DNA from: Sandaracinus sp.
GTDB lineage: Bacteria; Myxococcota_A; Polyangia; Polyangiales; Houyiibacteriaceae
NCBI GenBank assembly: GCA_020633125.1
Contig: JACKEH010000008.1
Coordinates: 62,001-126,000, forward strand
DNA length: 64,000 bases
Direction: 5' to 3'
Positions 17,870 to 26,477 of this stretch are shown here, piece by piece (within the stretch, counting starts at the first letter, position 1; the number at the start of each line of letters is the position of its first letter). The position numbers and the translations under genes are program-made. The notes below the pieces were generated by a model. It did no database searches, had not been told where the DNA came from, and worked only from the letters and a program-made list of their open reading frames with translations.

Positions 17870-19330
17870 TTAGAGGACCAGGAGCCGACAGGGTGGTTCT
17901 CCACGGGCGTACCCACACGGCCAATGGCCGGCCGCGTACCACGCCCAGCGCGCTTCGAGGTCGGCCGGCACCGTCCAGCCCAGTTCGAGGAACCCCGCGA
18001 TCGTGGCCATCACGAAGGCCGCTTGCGAGCGACAGACCTCCGTGGGCGCGTAGACATCGTCGTCGTCGCCCATCGACGTCGGCATGGCGGCCAATGCCTG
18101 CACCCGAGCATGTTCGGCCCGCTCGAGGACCTCGGGGACCGCGAGCGTGCGGACGACGCGAACGATCGCATCGAAGCTCTTTCGTTCGTCGTCGTGGCTC
18201 GCGATGACCTCGCTCGACTCGATCCCCGGCCAATCGTCCCAACCTCCCAAACGCTCGCACGTCTCGTCCCAGGACGAAGGTCGCGCGACGTTCGCAAACC
18301 ACGGGATCTCCGTCAGACGCCGCTCGAGCTCGGCGCGGGTCAGGGGCAGAGCCATCGCGCCCCGGAGAACCGCCGGCTCCAGTGCTTGGCACTTCGCGGG
18401 TTCGAGCTCTCGGGGCGAAAGAACGTGACGCTCCCCTGCACTCCAGAAGAAGACCCGTTGCTCGACGGCGGCGGCGAGTCGGCGTGATCCCGGTGCGAGA
18501 GCGAGCGCGCTCACGACGCCCGAGGTCGAGAGGACGGATGGCTCGACGTCGGATTCGATCGGCACGAGGCGAATGCCCGGACCTTGACCTCCGATCGCAA
18601 GCCAACGGCCGTCCTCCGACCAGGCCAAGGCGCGCTGGAACCCCTCCGTCGTCACGCTGCGCGGGTGCAAGTCGGGAACACTCCACAGTCCCGTGCGCTC
18701 GGAATCCCAGCCGCTGGCCAGCCAGCGACCGTCGGGTGAGAAACGGACGTCGCAGCTCGGTCCCGTCAGCCGGTCCGTGCGCGCGACGAGCGCGCCGGTC
18801 TCCGCATCCCAGAGCGAGACGTCTGTTCGACTGCGGGCCGCCACGTAGCGACCATCCGGCGAGATTGCAACGCGGTCGACGATGCCTCTGGGGACCTCGA
18901 CGCGAAAGCGCAGCTGGTCCGGCGCGAGCGTCCAGAGCTCGAGCGCCTGGAAGCCGCCGACCGCGACCAACCTCCCGTCGGCGCTGCTCGCCAAGTCGTA
19001 GCAGTACGGAACGCGACCAAGCTCTCCGACGATGCGCGCGACGGGAAGCGCCTCGTGCAGCACGAGCGGGTACGAATGCCGACCATCGACGCTACTCGGA
19101 CGTCCCGCCCGTAGCGTATGTCCGTCGTGCACCGCCACACCGAGCGAGAGAGGCCAGCGACGCTCGACCCCCCCGTGCTCGAGCGAGAATGCGAGAAGCT
19201 GAGGCCCCTTCGGCGAGCTCAGCTCGACGAGGAGTTGCCCGCCCGCCCAAGCCACGCGCTCGAAGCGCGTGTTCTCGTGCGTGTCGGGTGGGGCATCGAT
19301 CCAAGGACGAACATCGGGCCACCAACTCAT
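17870..19330 (-). CDS. WD40-like beta-propeller protein
   Basis: A 486-residue cytosolic protein (no signal peptide). Residues about 90-300 contain WD40-type blades: LASSADGRLVAVGGFQALEL, ISPDGRYVAARSRTDVSLWD, FSPDGRWLASGWDSERTGLW and SEDGRWLAIGG. A C-terminal helical domain of about 150 residues follows (WDETCERLGGWDDWPG). The role is probably protein binding; no enzymatic motif is seen. It resembles the plan of the protein at 4066-5436. Confidence 0.8.
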   Translation of the reverse strand: MSWWPDVRPWIDAPPDTHENTRFERVAWAGGQLLVELSSPKGPQLLAFSLEHGGVERRWPLSLGVAVHDGHTLRAGRPSSVDGRHSYPLVLHEALPVARIVGELGRVPYCYDLASSADGRLVAVGGFQALELWTLAPDQLRFRVEVPRGIVDRVAISPDGRYVAARSRTDVSLWDAETGALVARTDRLTGPSCDVRFSPDGRWLASGWDSERTGLWSVPDLHPRSVTTEGFQRALAWSEDGRWLAIGGQGPGIRLVPIESDVEPSVLSTSGVVSALALAPGSRRLAAAVEQRVFFWSAGERHVLSPRELEPAKCQALEPAVLRGAMALPLTRAELERRLTEIPWFANVARPSSWDETCERLGGWDDWPGIESSEVIASHDDERKSFDAIVRVVRTLAVPEVLERAEHARVQALAAMPTSMGDDDDVYAPTEVCRSQAAFVMATIAGFLELGWTVPADLEARWAWYAAGHWPCGYARGEPPCRLLVL

Positions 19331-19401
19331 GGGGAGAGCCTAGCCCGGCGGTCGTCGAAGAGTCTGTGGCTGCATGGGTCGTCGAACCGTCACCAGACCG
19401 G

Positions 19402-19528
19402 CTTTCTTGGGGTCCTTGGGTCGGGCGCGCGCGACAATCGCGCGGCTTTCTTGGGGTTCTTAGGTCCGGCGCGCTCGCTCGCGCGGGGATCGCTCGCTCG
19501 TCTCGGGGTCCTCGAGTCCGGCCCGCAC
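19402..19528 (+). repeat. Cluster of transposase-end-like motifs
   Basis: Three successive variants of one motif: 19402-19430 (CTTTCTTGGGGTCCTTGGGT then CGGGCGCGC), 19446-19474 (CTTTCTTGGGGTTCTTAGGT then CCGGCGCGC) and a weaker one at 19501-19528 (TCTCGGGGTCCTCGAGTCCG). The same motif flanks the transposase units at 21.2-23.7 kb, and a weak copy lies at 20657-20680. These look like stray copies of the element's end (REP-like). Confidence 0.7.
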
Positions 19529-19541
19529 GACCTCCCGTCCT

Positions 19542-20381
19542 TCAGTCGGCGCGCGCGACGTACCGAGCCCGTCCCACCGCCTCGATCGTGTGAAGCGGAA
19601 CGCCCTCGAACCCGAACGCGCCGTCGTTCTCGTGGTAGAGGCGCACGAGCCCCGGCCAGATGCGGATGATGCAGCCGACACGCGCGCCGCCTTGCACACG
19701 CATCAAGACCGGCACGCCCAGCAGCGCCTGAAGTGCCTCCGGCGTGATCGCATCGCCCTGCAACGCGTCGTCCCCGAGCGCGTAGCGGTGATGAGGCTCG
19801 TTGGGGACCGCCGCGTTCTCGATCGCCACCTCGGCGTCACGGAACATGCCCGTGGTTCGGGCGTTGACCGTCACCGGCGCGATGCCACGCGTCGTGTCGG
19901 CCGAGAGCGTGCTGGGCGCCGGCTCTCCGGGAACCAGCGGCGGTCCCGACCACGGCTCGGCTGGCCCCTCGGTGAGGGTCGAGGTCGACCACGCCATCCC
20001 CGCCCGCACGTGCGCGAGCCACCCCTCGTGCGACGTGCGCACCCGGAGCGTCGCGCAGGCGCGCGGCGCATCGAACCACGCCTCTCCCTTCGGCGGCGGA
20101 TGATTCTCCTCGCGGACGTAGCGCACTTCCTCGATGAGCCCGGCCGCGTCATCGATGACGCGCTCGAAGAGCTCAGGCGCGCGGTGCATCGGGCTCCCGA
20201 CCACCTGAGGATCCTCCCCGAAGAATTCGGTCACCTCGAGCAAGAGGAGCATCGCGAAGGTGTCGTCGAGGGGGACCGCACCCACCTGTTCGTCCATCAC
20301 GGTCACGCGGATGTCGACCTCGCGCGTCGGGACGTTCACGGATTCGATCTCGATGTCGTAGAAATCATTCGAACTCCTCAC
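19542..20381 (-). CDS. Hypothetical protein
   Basis: A soluble protein of about 279 residues; the GTG at 20381 is the likeliest start, since residues upstream are low-complexity Arg/Pro. The N-terminus is strand-rich (FYDIEIESVNVPTREVDIRV) and acidic. A central helical segment follows, and the C-terminal 60 residues contain PVLMRVQGGARVGCIIRIWP. No known family; it may be a contact-dependent or immunity-type protein, but nothing in the sequence proves it. Confidence 0.6.
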   Translation of the reverse strand: MRSSNDFYDIEIESVNVPTREVDIRVTVMDEQVGAVPLDDTFAMLLLLEVTEFFGEDPQVVGSPMHRAPELFERVIDDAAGLIEEVRYVREENHPPPKGEAWFDAPRACATLRVRTSHEGWLAHVRAGMAWSTSTLTEGPAEPWSGPPLVPGEPAPSTLSADTTRGIAPVTVNARTTGMFRDAEVAIENAAVPNEPHHRYALGDDALQGDAITPEALQALLGVPVLMRVQGGARVGCIIRIWPGLVRLYHENDGAFGFEGVPLHTIEAVGRARYVARAD

Positions 20382-20736
20382 GCCGAGCCGGCCCCCGCGT
20401 TCCGCCGCACGACCGTCGCGCGAGCACGGGGGAGAGCGTCGTCGAGCGTGCGGTCGGTGGTACGGCGAGCACCAGCGATCCCCCACACTCGGCAACGTAT
20501 CCGTCTCGCGGGTGCGCACGACGTCGAGCGCTACCGCGGGGGAGGCAAGGAGGCGGCGGCGGACGAGGGAGCGAGCGCTCGGCGCTGCCTATCTGCCTCG
20601 CAGACGCGAGACCTCATCGGTGTTGTCCCCGCGAAGCTCTCGGACACGATCCACTTGCTCGGGTCCTCGAGTCCGGCCCGCCCGCGCGTGGAACCGTTAC
20701 GACTTCATCTCGCCCTCGCCACCCGACAAGCCACGA
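20382..20736. other. 355-bp intergenic region
   Basis: No gene is visible. The only recognisable element is a degenerate copy of the transposase-end motif at 20657-20680 (TTGCTCGGGTCCTCGAGTCC). G+C content starts to fall towards the lower-G+C lipoprotein gene downstream. Confidence 0.5.
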
Positions 20737-21162
20737 CTACTCCCTTCGCCGGTCGGAATCCTCGCGCAATGCCGAGCCTTCCCTACCAACGTCTCTCCAG
20801 TGGACATCGCCGCACCGCACGTCGACCGACGTCTGATCTTGCGCACAAGCCAAGGCGCACGCATCCGGGAGAATTCCCAACTTGCGATAGGTCCCGTCAC
20901 TGACGAAGCTCCACCCCTCTAGGAAATAGATCTCGCACGCAACGTCAGACACCGTCGCACCACACCCTTCCCTCATCAAGAAACCCAAGCGCTTTGCGCT
21001 TCGTGTGGCGATTTCGACATTGCACCCATCCGGATAGACGTGAATAGCGATCGTGTCTCCATCGAAACCACGTCGGATCACCCGAGGCGCATTCCGATGC
21101 AAGGTTCGGGACCCGCAGGCAACGACAAGACAGCACACAACCCATAGGCGCCCCGTCCGCAT
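20737..21162 (-). CDS. Lower-G+C small lipoprotein
   Basis: A 141-residue protein starting at MRTGRLWVV with lipobox VVAC after a short hydrophobic segment. The mature domain has several cysteines (GCNVEIATRS, GCGATVSDVACEIYF, CALACAQDQ) and strand-like segments. Third positions are much less G/C-rich than the genome norm in this window, as in the gene at 17220. Function unknown; likely exposed at the envelope. Confidence 0.7.
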   Translation of the reverse strand: MRTGRLWVVCCLVVACGSRTLHRNAPRVIRRGFDGDTIAIHVYPDGCNVEIATRSAKRLGFLMREGCGATVSDVACEIYFLEGWSFVSDGTYRKLGILPDACALACAQDQTSVDVRCGDVHWRDVGREGSALREDSDRRRE

Positions 21163-21206
21163 CCAGGCCCTCCGCCGATCCGTCACTCTGAGAGAGTGGA
21201 GGATGC

Positions 21207-21262
21207 AGGGATGGTCATCAATGGGTCATTCAGGGATGGTCATCGAAGGGTCCTTGGGTCGC
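21207..21262 (+). repeat. Probable left end of the transposase unit
   Basis: Two direct copies of CAGGGATGGTCATC (21207-21220 and 21230-21243) lead into GGGTCCTTGGGTCG (21248-21261), a version of the motif seen at both 3' ends of the transposase copies. This makes 21.25 kb the likely left boundary of the mobile unit. Confidence 0.55.
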
Positions 21263-21363
21263 CTCTCGCGGTGGCGGGCCCGCCGCCACTCGTCGCCCAT
21301 CCGCCGCCACCCTCGTCGTAGGTCCGCGAAATCACACGACGCGCCATCGGCACGCAGATTGAA

Positions 21364-22446
21364 GTGTCGGAGGGCATGAGCTCCCTCGCCCGCCAGCAGG
21401 CGCGCGCGCACCGCGCCCTCGCCCGCAGACAGACACGCGCCAATCGGTCAGGTCGCAAGAAGAAGTCCCGACCTCAGCTCGTGCTTCCGGGGCAGCTCGT
21501 GTTCTCCGACCGGGTGTCGCTCGAGCACCGCTTCATGCTCCGGCCGGACCCGCAGATGCGAGAGCTCTTCTTCTACCTGCTCGGGTACTTCGCGCGGATG
21601 CACGGGCTTCGCATTCACGCCGTGGTGCTGATGTCGACGCACTACCACTTGCTCTTCACGGACGTGCTTGGACGCCGCGGCGATTTTTTCCGCGACTTCC
21701 ATTCGATGCTGACCAAAGCGGTGCAGGTCTACCGGGGCACCGAGAGCTACGTCTTCGACAAGAGTCCGACCTCGCAGCCCGAGTGCGTCACGGAGCAGGC
21801 CGGCGTCGAGGCGATGGCCTACCTCATCACCAACCCCACCGAGGCGGGCATCTGCGAAGACCCGACGAAGTGGCCGGGCCTCTTCACGCGCGTCGAAGAC
21901 GCCGGACGTCGCCGCGTCGAGCGCTTCGCGAAGCCGGCGAAGCTTCGGCGCGAGGACGGCACCTACGTCTCGTTCCTCGACGCGGAGCTTTGGCCCGACT
22001 TCGTCGACCTCGAGCAGGAGCCTCTGTGCGATGCGCTCGCGGTCGACCCCGACGTGTGTGTCGAGCTCGTTCGCCGAGAGGTCGCGGCGCGAATCGCCGT
22101 GAAGCGCGAAGAGCAGAAGACGTCGGGACGCGGCTTCGTCGGAGTGCTCCACGCGTTGCACCAGCGCGTGACCAAGCAGGCCGCCTCCTGGTGGATACCC
22201 GAGACGCTCGACGGGAAGATTCGCCCGCGCGTCAAAGCGGGACGAGGTCAGGGGCCCGCACGCGCCCGAGCGATCGTCCGACTCTTCGCCTTCTGGGATG
22301 CGCACGAAGACGCGCGCAAACGCATCCTCGCCGGCGAGACCGACGTCGTGTTCCCGGCCGGCACCTTCCGCTGGCATCGCTTGTTCGGCTTCCCGCGTGA
22401 CGAGATGCAGGCGGGCTTCTTCGAGATGACGAGCGCTTTCGGATAG
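21364..22446 (+). CDS. REP-associated tyrosine transposase (Y1/HUH family)
   Basis: A transposase of 356-360 residues (GTG at 21364 or ATG at 21376; the ATG has GGAGGG one base upstream, too close to be ideal). It has the single-strand nuclease hallmarks: an HxH metal-binding motif in STHYHLLFTD (about residue 88) and a catalytic-Tyr region AMAYLITNPTEAG (about residue 149). A long C-terminal helical part ends in GTFRWHRLFGFPR. Family knowledge: such RAYT/TnpA_REP enzymes nick and rejoin single-stranded ends with hairpins. Here the gene is followed by two hairpins and a GGTCCTTAGGTCC motif. Confidence 0.9.
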   Translation: MSEGMSSLARQQARAHRALARRQTRANRSGRKKKSRPQLVLPGQLVFSDRVSLEHRFMLRPDPQMRELFFYLLGYFARMHGLRIHAVVLMSTHYHLLFTDVLGRRGDFFRDFHSMLTKAVQVYRGTESYVFDKSPTSQPECVTEQAGVEAMAYLITNPTEAGICEDPTKWPGLFTRVEDAGRRRVERFAKPAKLRREDGTYVSFLDAELWPDFVDLEQEPLCDALAVDPDVCVELVRREVAARIAVKREEQKTSGRGFVGVLHALHQRVTKQAASWWIPETLDGKIRPRVKAGRGQGPARARAIVRLFAFWDAHEDARKRILAGETDVVFPAGTFRWHRLFGFPRDEMQAGFFEMTSAFG

Positions 22447-22620
22447 CGGGGGGGCCCCAGAGGCGCCCTTCGTCCGAACGCGCCGCGAGCGCGTGAGGGA
22501 GACGTGCGTCCTTCATCTCGCGTCGAGAGCCTTCTCGACGTCGAGGCACACGTGCGTCCGTCGCTCGGTGGGCTCGGGGTCAGTCGTGGTCGTCCGCGAC
22601 GAGCCGGTGCGCGAGGCGTC

Positions 22621-22699
22621 GTGAGTTGCTCACGAAAAGCGGGCGAAGCGCGCCCGCTTTCCTCGACCGCCTTTCTCGGGGTCCTTAGGTCCGGCGCGC
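22621..22699 (+). repeat. 3' hairpins and end motif of transposase unit 1
   Basis: GTGAGTTGCTCAC (5-bp stem, 22621-22633) is followed by a perfect 10-bp stem AAAGCGGGCG/CGCCCGCTTT (22636-22660), then CTTTCTCGGGGTCCTTAGGT (22671-22690) and CCGGCGCGC. The equivalent in unit 2 is 23654-23732. Subterminal hairpins next to a conserved end are what HUH/REP transposases recognise. Confidence 0.7.
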
Positions 22700-22710
22700 G
22701 CGCGCGCGCG

Positions 22711-23479
22711 CGGCGATTTCTTCCGCGACTTCCATTCGATGCTGACCAAAGCGGTGCAGGTCTACCGGGGCACCGAGAGCTACGTCTTCGACAAGAGCCC
22801 GACCTCGCAGCCCGAGTGCGTCACGGAGCAGGCCGGCGTCGAGGCGATGGCCTACCTCATCACCAACCCCACCGAGGCGGGCATCTGCGAAGACCCGACG
22901 AAGTGGCCAGGCCTCTTCACGCGCGTCGAAGACGCCGGCCGTCGCCGCGTCGAGCGCTTCGCGAAGCCGGCGAAGCTTCGGCGCGAGGACGGCACCTACG
23001 TCTCGTTCCTCGACGCGGAGCTCTGGCCCGACTTCGTCGACCTGGAGCAAGAGCCTCTGTGCGATGCGCTCGCGGTCGACCCCGACGTGTGCGTCGAGCT
23101 CGTTCGCAGAGAGGTCGCGGCGCGCATCGCCGCGAAGCGCGAAGAGCAGAAGACGTCGGGACGCGGCTTCGTCGGAGTGCTCCACGCGCTGCACCAGCGC
23201 GTGACCAAGCAGGCCGCCTCCTGGTGGATGCCCGAGACGCTCGACGGGAAGATTCGCCCACGCGTCAAAGCGGGACGAGGTCAGGGGCCTGCACGCGCCC
23301 GAGCAATCGTCCGACTCTTCGCCTTCTGGGATGCGCACGAAGACGCCCGCAAACGCATCCTTGCCGGGGAGACCGACGTCGTGTTCCCCGCCGGCACCTT
23401 CCGCTGGCACCGCTTGTTCGGGTTCCCAAGAGAGGAACAGCAGGCCCACTTCTTCGAGATGACGAGCGCTTTCGGATAG
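22711..23479 (+). pseudogene. 5'-truncated transposase copy
   Basis: This is the second copy of the Y1 transposase. The reading frame is intact from FFRDFHSML to the stop, and an internal ATG at 22739 could start a 246-residue product. The HxH metal-binding motif lies in the missing part, while the Tyr region AMAYLITNPTEAG is kept, so the product cannot be a complete nuclease. Its frame has stayed open, consistent with a recent duplication. Confidence 0.85.
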
Positions 23480-23743
23480 CGGGGGGGTCCCAGAGGCGCC
23501 CCTCGTCCCAACGCGCCGCGAGCGCGTGAGGGAGACGTGCGCCTTTCTCCTCGCGTCGAGAGCCTTCTCGACGTCGAGGCAGACGTGCGTCCGTCGCTCG
23601 GTGGGCTCGCGGTCAGTCGTGGTCGTCAGCGACGGACCGGAGCGCGAACGCGCGTGAGTTGCTCACGAAAAGCGGGCAAAGCGCGCCCGCTCTACTCGAC
23701 CGGCTTTCTTTGGGTCCTTAGGTCCGGCGCGCGCACGCGCGCG

Positions 23744-23981
23744 CATCCTCCGCGCGTTCGTAGGCGCGCACGCAGGCGTCTCGTTCCTCGCCACCGAAGG
23801 TGGACGCTGGGGTCGCTACGTGGGCCCACACGTCGGTATCGCGTTCGTGGGGAAGTTCGGCATGGAGCTCACGGTCGGGGCCACACAGCGAGACTTCCGC
23901 GGCGAGGTTCCGGTGCCGAGCGGCCGCCTGGATGCGCAAGCGTCGCTTCACTTCTTCTTCCATCTGCAGAGCCCCCGATGA
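23744..23981 (+). pseudogene. Beheaded barrel-like protein (paralogue of 26478 gene)
   Basis: Directly after the transposase unit, the frame encodes FVGAHAGVSFLATEGGRWG, YVGPHVGIAF and FGMELTVGATQR and ends in HFFFHLQSPR. It parallels the last third of the protein at 26478-27128 (FLGAHAGLVHLATEGG, YVGPQAGIQFG, FGMEIAVGASYRR). The signal peptide and the first two thirds are missing. The stop overlaps the next start as ATGA, the same arrangement as in the intact pair. Confidence 0.8.
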
Positions 23982-24682
23982 CCTCGACTCCCTTTCGCTG
24001 CGTGTGCGTGCTCCTCCTGCTGGCCGTCGGGTGCATCCACAACGACTATCGCCCGCGCCACGACGTTCGGCGCCTCGTGCAGGAGCAGCTCGGATGCGAC
24101 GACGTCCAGGTCGCGTTCACCCCGCCCAGCCCCTACGTCGACGACCCGGTGCCAGGCGACCCACACGTCGATCTCGTCGCGTGGGGATGTGGGGCGGTCG
24201 CGCGTATGCGCTGCGACCTCCAACGCCCACGCGGAGGCACCTGCGTTCCCGACCCGACCTACGAGGCCCCCGACGGTCCGGTGGCCGTCGTGAAGGTGCT
24301 CAGCCGCTACGCACGCACTCCCGAGCATCCCCACCGAGAGCACCTCGTGCTCGGCGACTCCGAGGTGATTCGCTCCGCGAGCCCTCGCGCGTTCGCCCTC
24401 CCCGTGCGACCGGGGCCCACCTCGTGGCGCTTCTCCAGCAGCCCCGTTCGCAGGCGCATCTACTGGTATCCGGACTACGAGAACGAGCGATGGCGCGAGG
24501 TCTCTCGGTCCGAGCTGGATCCAGGCTGCGGGCGGGACTTCGTGCTCGACGCGCAGGCGGGCGCGACCTACCGCGTCGAGCTGCAGTACGAGGGCCCGAA
24601 TCGGTGCGAGGTGCGCTGCGCGCGCGAGGTTCCGACCGCTTCCGGCGTGATGCTCACCGCGTGTGAGGGGTTCTCGAGCTGA
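23978..24682 (+). CDS. Lipoprotein, paralogue A
   Basis: A 234-residue lipoprotein: MTSTPFRCVCVLLLLAVGC with lipobox AVGC. Conserved features shared with its paralogue at 27125: RPRHDVRRLVQEQLGC, VAFTPPSPYVDDP, a Cys-containing VAWGCGAVARMRC, VAVVKVLSRYAR and the C-terminal CEVRCAREVPTASGV...LTACEGF. The six or so conserved cysteines suggest disulphides. The start overlaps the stop of the truncated barrel gene by ATGA, so it was translated by coupling; its promoter was probably lost or replaced by the transposon insertion. Confidence 0.8.
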   Translation: MTSTPFRCVCVLLLLAVGCIHNDYRPRHDVRRLVQEQLGCDDVQVAFTPPSPYVDDPVPGDPHVDLVAWGCGAVARMRCDLQRPRGGTCVPDPTYEAPDGPVAVVKVLSRYARTPEHPHREHLVLGDSEVIRSASPRAFALPVRPGPTSWRFSSSPVRRRIYWYPDYENERWREVSRSELDPGCGRDFVLDAQAGATYRVELQYEGPNRCEVRCAREVPTASGVMLTACEGFSS

Positions 24683-24706
24683 ACGGGCCCATGGCACGCT
24701 CGACCC

Positions 24707-25153
24707 ATGGCGGACGAGTCGCACTTCATGGTCTTCATCTCCTCGGGTGTCGGCCTAGCGGACGCCGCGCAGGCACTTCGCGGCAGTTCATGGTTCGAGT
24801 CTGCCTCGACCGCTGCGGACGTGGACTTGGCGGTGCGAGCGACGGCGCCCAGCTCCTCAGGCGGCAGGGCCACTCCACGCCCCATGTTCCGCATCGGACT
24901 CTCCCTCGAACCTCACGTACGCCTCGAAGCCGAAGAGCTCGCGGAGGAGCACCAGATTCCCGAACTCGGTGCCTGTCATGCGCGCTTCGAGGTCTTCTTC
25001 GACGACCTCGAGGAAGTTCTGGACGAGAGCAACACACTCATCGAGCTGCAAGCCTTGTTGCAGGACCTCGCAAACGGCTTCGTCATCAACGCGTGGAACG
25101 GTTCGCTGACGCTTCCGGAAGGCGAGCCATGCACGTGTCCTCGCTGCCGCTGA
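24707..25153 (+). CDS. Hypothetical cytosolic protein
   Basis: A 148-residue protein without signal or membrane segment. The C-terminal half is acidic and helical (FEVFFDDLEEVLDESNTL, ELQALLQDLANGF) and the protein ends in CTCPRCR, a possible half zinc site. It lies 24 bases after the lipoprotein gene and 52 bases before the CbrC-like gene in the same direction, so the three may be co-transcribed. No family recognised. Confidence 0.65.
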   Translation: MADESHFMVFISSGVGLADAAQALRGSSWFESASTAADVDLAVRATAPSSSGGRATPRPMFRIGLSLEPHVRLEAEELAEEHQIPELGACHARFEVFFDDLEEVLDESNTLIELQALLQDLANGFVINAWNGSLTLPEGEPCTCPRCR

Positions 25154-25205
25154 AGCGCGTGCTTCGGTCGAGGCTCAACGCGCTGCAAAACGCTATCGTC
25201 GTTCG

Positions 25206-25790
25206 GTGACGTGCGCGGAGCCCGTCTCCCGCGTCTATCGCGAAGAAGAGACGGTCTGCGACGCGTGCTTGCGTGAAGGCAAGGCCGCTCTGACGAAGGA
25301 CACGGTCTTCGGGCTCGTCACGTGGGCCGACGCCGCACGTGGACGCACGGGTGGACTGCCCGACCTCTCGCTTCCGCCGCCGGCTCCTGCTCGCGTCTTC
25401 GAAATCGGCTCGAACGGTCGTGTGACCTTCGACCCCACCAAGCCCCCGGAGCCCGTGACGACCAGACCTTGGAAGGAGCACGAGCTCGACTCGGCGGTGA
25501 TGTTCGAGCTGCTGCGCACGCCGACGTACTCGACGTCGCAGGGGGATCAATGGCAGTTCGAGGGCCGAACGCCGATGATCTACGTCGGGCGTTGGGCCCA
25601 GGCCGAGTTCGATGCCCACGCACCCGATCGACGCGGCGAGCAGCTCTTCCGAGACGTCGTGGATTCGCCTCCGCCCGGACCGTGGACCGACTGGCTTGGT
25701 CCGACGGTGCGCGACCACGGCATCGGCGTGTACGTCTTTCGTAGTCAACGCTCCCCGGAAACGTGGCGGGCGCACCACGACATGGACTGA
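25206..25790 (+). CDS. CbrC-like (UPF0167) protein
   Basis: A 194-residue protein starting at a GTG. It has the order of motifs of the CbrC/UPF0167 family: an N-terminal Cys block (ETVCDACLREGKAAL), a central RTPTYSTSQGDQWQF resembling the family's TPGY..WQ...W segment, IYVGRWAQAEFD and a C-terminal GIGVYVFRSQRSPETWRAHH. The final Cys pair of typical members is absent, and the usual first N-terminal Cys pair is only partly present, so the zinc sites look degenerate. The family's role is unclear (colicin E2 tolerance in E. coli). Assignment by motif memory only. Confidence 0.55.
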   Translation: MTCAEPVSRVYREEETVCDACLREGKAALTKDTVFGLVTWADAARGRTGGLPDLSLPPPAPARVFEIGSNGRVTFDPTKPPEPVTTRPWKEHELDSAVMFELLRTPTYSTSQGDQWQFEGRTPMIYVGRWAQAEFDAHAPDRRGEQLFRDVVDSPPPGPWTDWLGPTVRDHGIGVYVFRSQRSPETWRAHHDMD

Positions 25791-25791
25791 G

Positions 25792-26040
25792 TCAACGGCG
25801 CCGCCCGACCCGCCGGGAAGCGGACTCCGCCTGAGCGAGCACCTTCTCGGCGAGCGTGATGGCCCGCGTGAGCGCCCACGGGCCGCGCTCACGCACCTCG
25901 CGCGCAGCACGCACGTCCGGATGCTCCAGCACGACGTCGGCGAGCGCGTCGAGGTCCTCGTTCGTCGGCGCCTCACCGGCCGAGCACGCGAGGAGGATCC
26001 GTCGCGCTGCTTCTTGCCCCCCAAGTGCCCCCCGAGAGGG
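25792..26040 (-). pseudogene. Small ORF remnant next to tRNA fragment
   Basis: The minus frame encodes a peptide with real coding character (EAARRILLACSAGEAPTNED, then DALADVVLEHPDVRAAREV, GPWALTRAITLAEKVLAQA). It has no start codon of its own before it runs into the tRNA fragment. Short helical proteins of this kind often sit beside integrases at tRNA genes in myxobacteria, as far as I recall. It is convergent with the CbrC-like gene, one base apart. Likely the C-terminal remainder of a lost gene. Confidence 0.35.
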
Positions 26041-26071
26041 GTTAACTCCAACGCACGCCTCGGAAGAGGCG

Positions 26072-26120
26072 CGGCCTCCGGAGCCGAAGGTCAGTGGTTC
26101 GAATCCACTAGGGTCCGCCA
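26072..26120 (+). tRNA. 3' half of tRNA-Arg(CCG), probable attachment-site remnant
   Basis: From the anticodon arm onwards this reads as a bacterial tRNA-Arg: anticodon loop CTCCGGA (CCG anticodon), stem GCCGA, variable AGGTC, T-arm AGTGG TTCGAAT CCACT, acceptor strand AGGGTCC, discriminator G and CCA at 26118-26120. The complementary 5' acceptor strand (GGACCCT) and a D-arm are absent upstream. Integrative elements commonly leave such 3' tRNA copies as att sites. No integrase gene is in the window. Confidence 0.7.
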
Positions 26121-26121
26121 A

Positions 26122-26477
26122 CCTCCGCCCGTCTCGTTCGAGATCGACGCGGACGCTCCGAAGATCACGCTCGCGCGACCCGCAAGCATCGTCCGATGTT
26201 CTCCCTCTTCGACGAAGGGTTCACTCGTCCCCCGAAGCGTTCGAGGCTCGCTACCTCACGCCGCTCGCGACACCGTGACACGCCAGATGCTCGCATACGG
26301 CGTGGTCGACGTCTGGCCTCTCGCGAGCGTGGGAGGGGACGTCGTCGGCCTGCGCGCGCAGCCGAATCGCGCGCTCGCTGACTGTCCGGAAGCACCGAGC
26401 TGCGTGTCCCTGGGCCAGCCGACACGCACGGGCTTGCTGGGCGCAACTGGCCCGCCTTCGGGCCGAAGCCCGGCGCC
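26122..26477. other. 356-bp intergenic region
   Basis: No gene is recognised. A 6-bp hairpin GGCCCG/CGGGCC with loop CCTT (26449-26464) lies 13 bases ahead of the start of the barrel-like gene and may affect translation initiation or end upstream transcription. Confidence 0.4.

Larger units (their letters stand above)
21678..23743 (+). mobile_element. Imperfect tandem duplication of the transposase unit
   Basis: Bases 21678-22710 and 22711-23743 align base for base with a constant offset of 1033, from CGGCGATTT in the coding region through the 3' hairpins and the end motif. Each unit ends in GGTCCTTAGGTCCGGCGCGC and a GC/CG run. The second unit therefore lacks the 5' third of the gene. Differences are scattered substitutions without indels in the coding part. 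Confidence 0.9.

Noticed and set aside
26000..26121. An apparent N-terminus MADPSGFEPLTFGSGG on the minus strand
   Set aside because: This is the well-known spurious translation of a tRNA 3' end; it marks the tRNA-Arg fragment, not a protein start.
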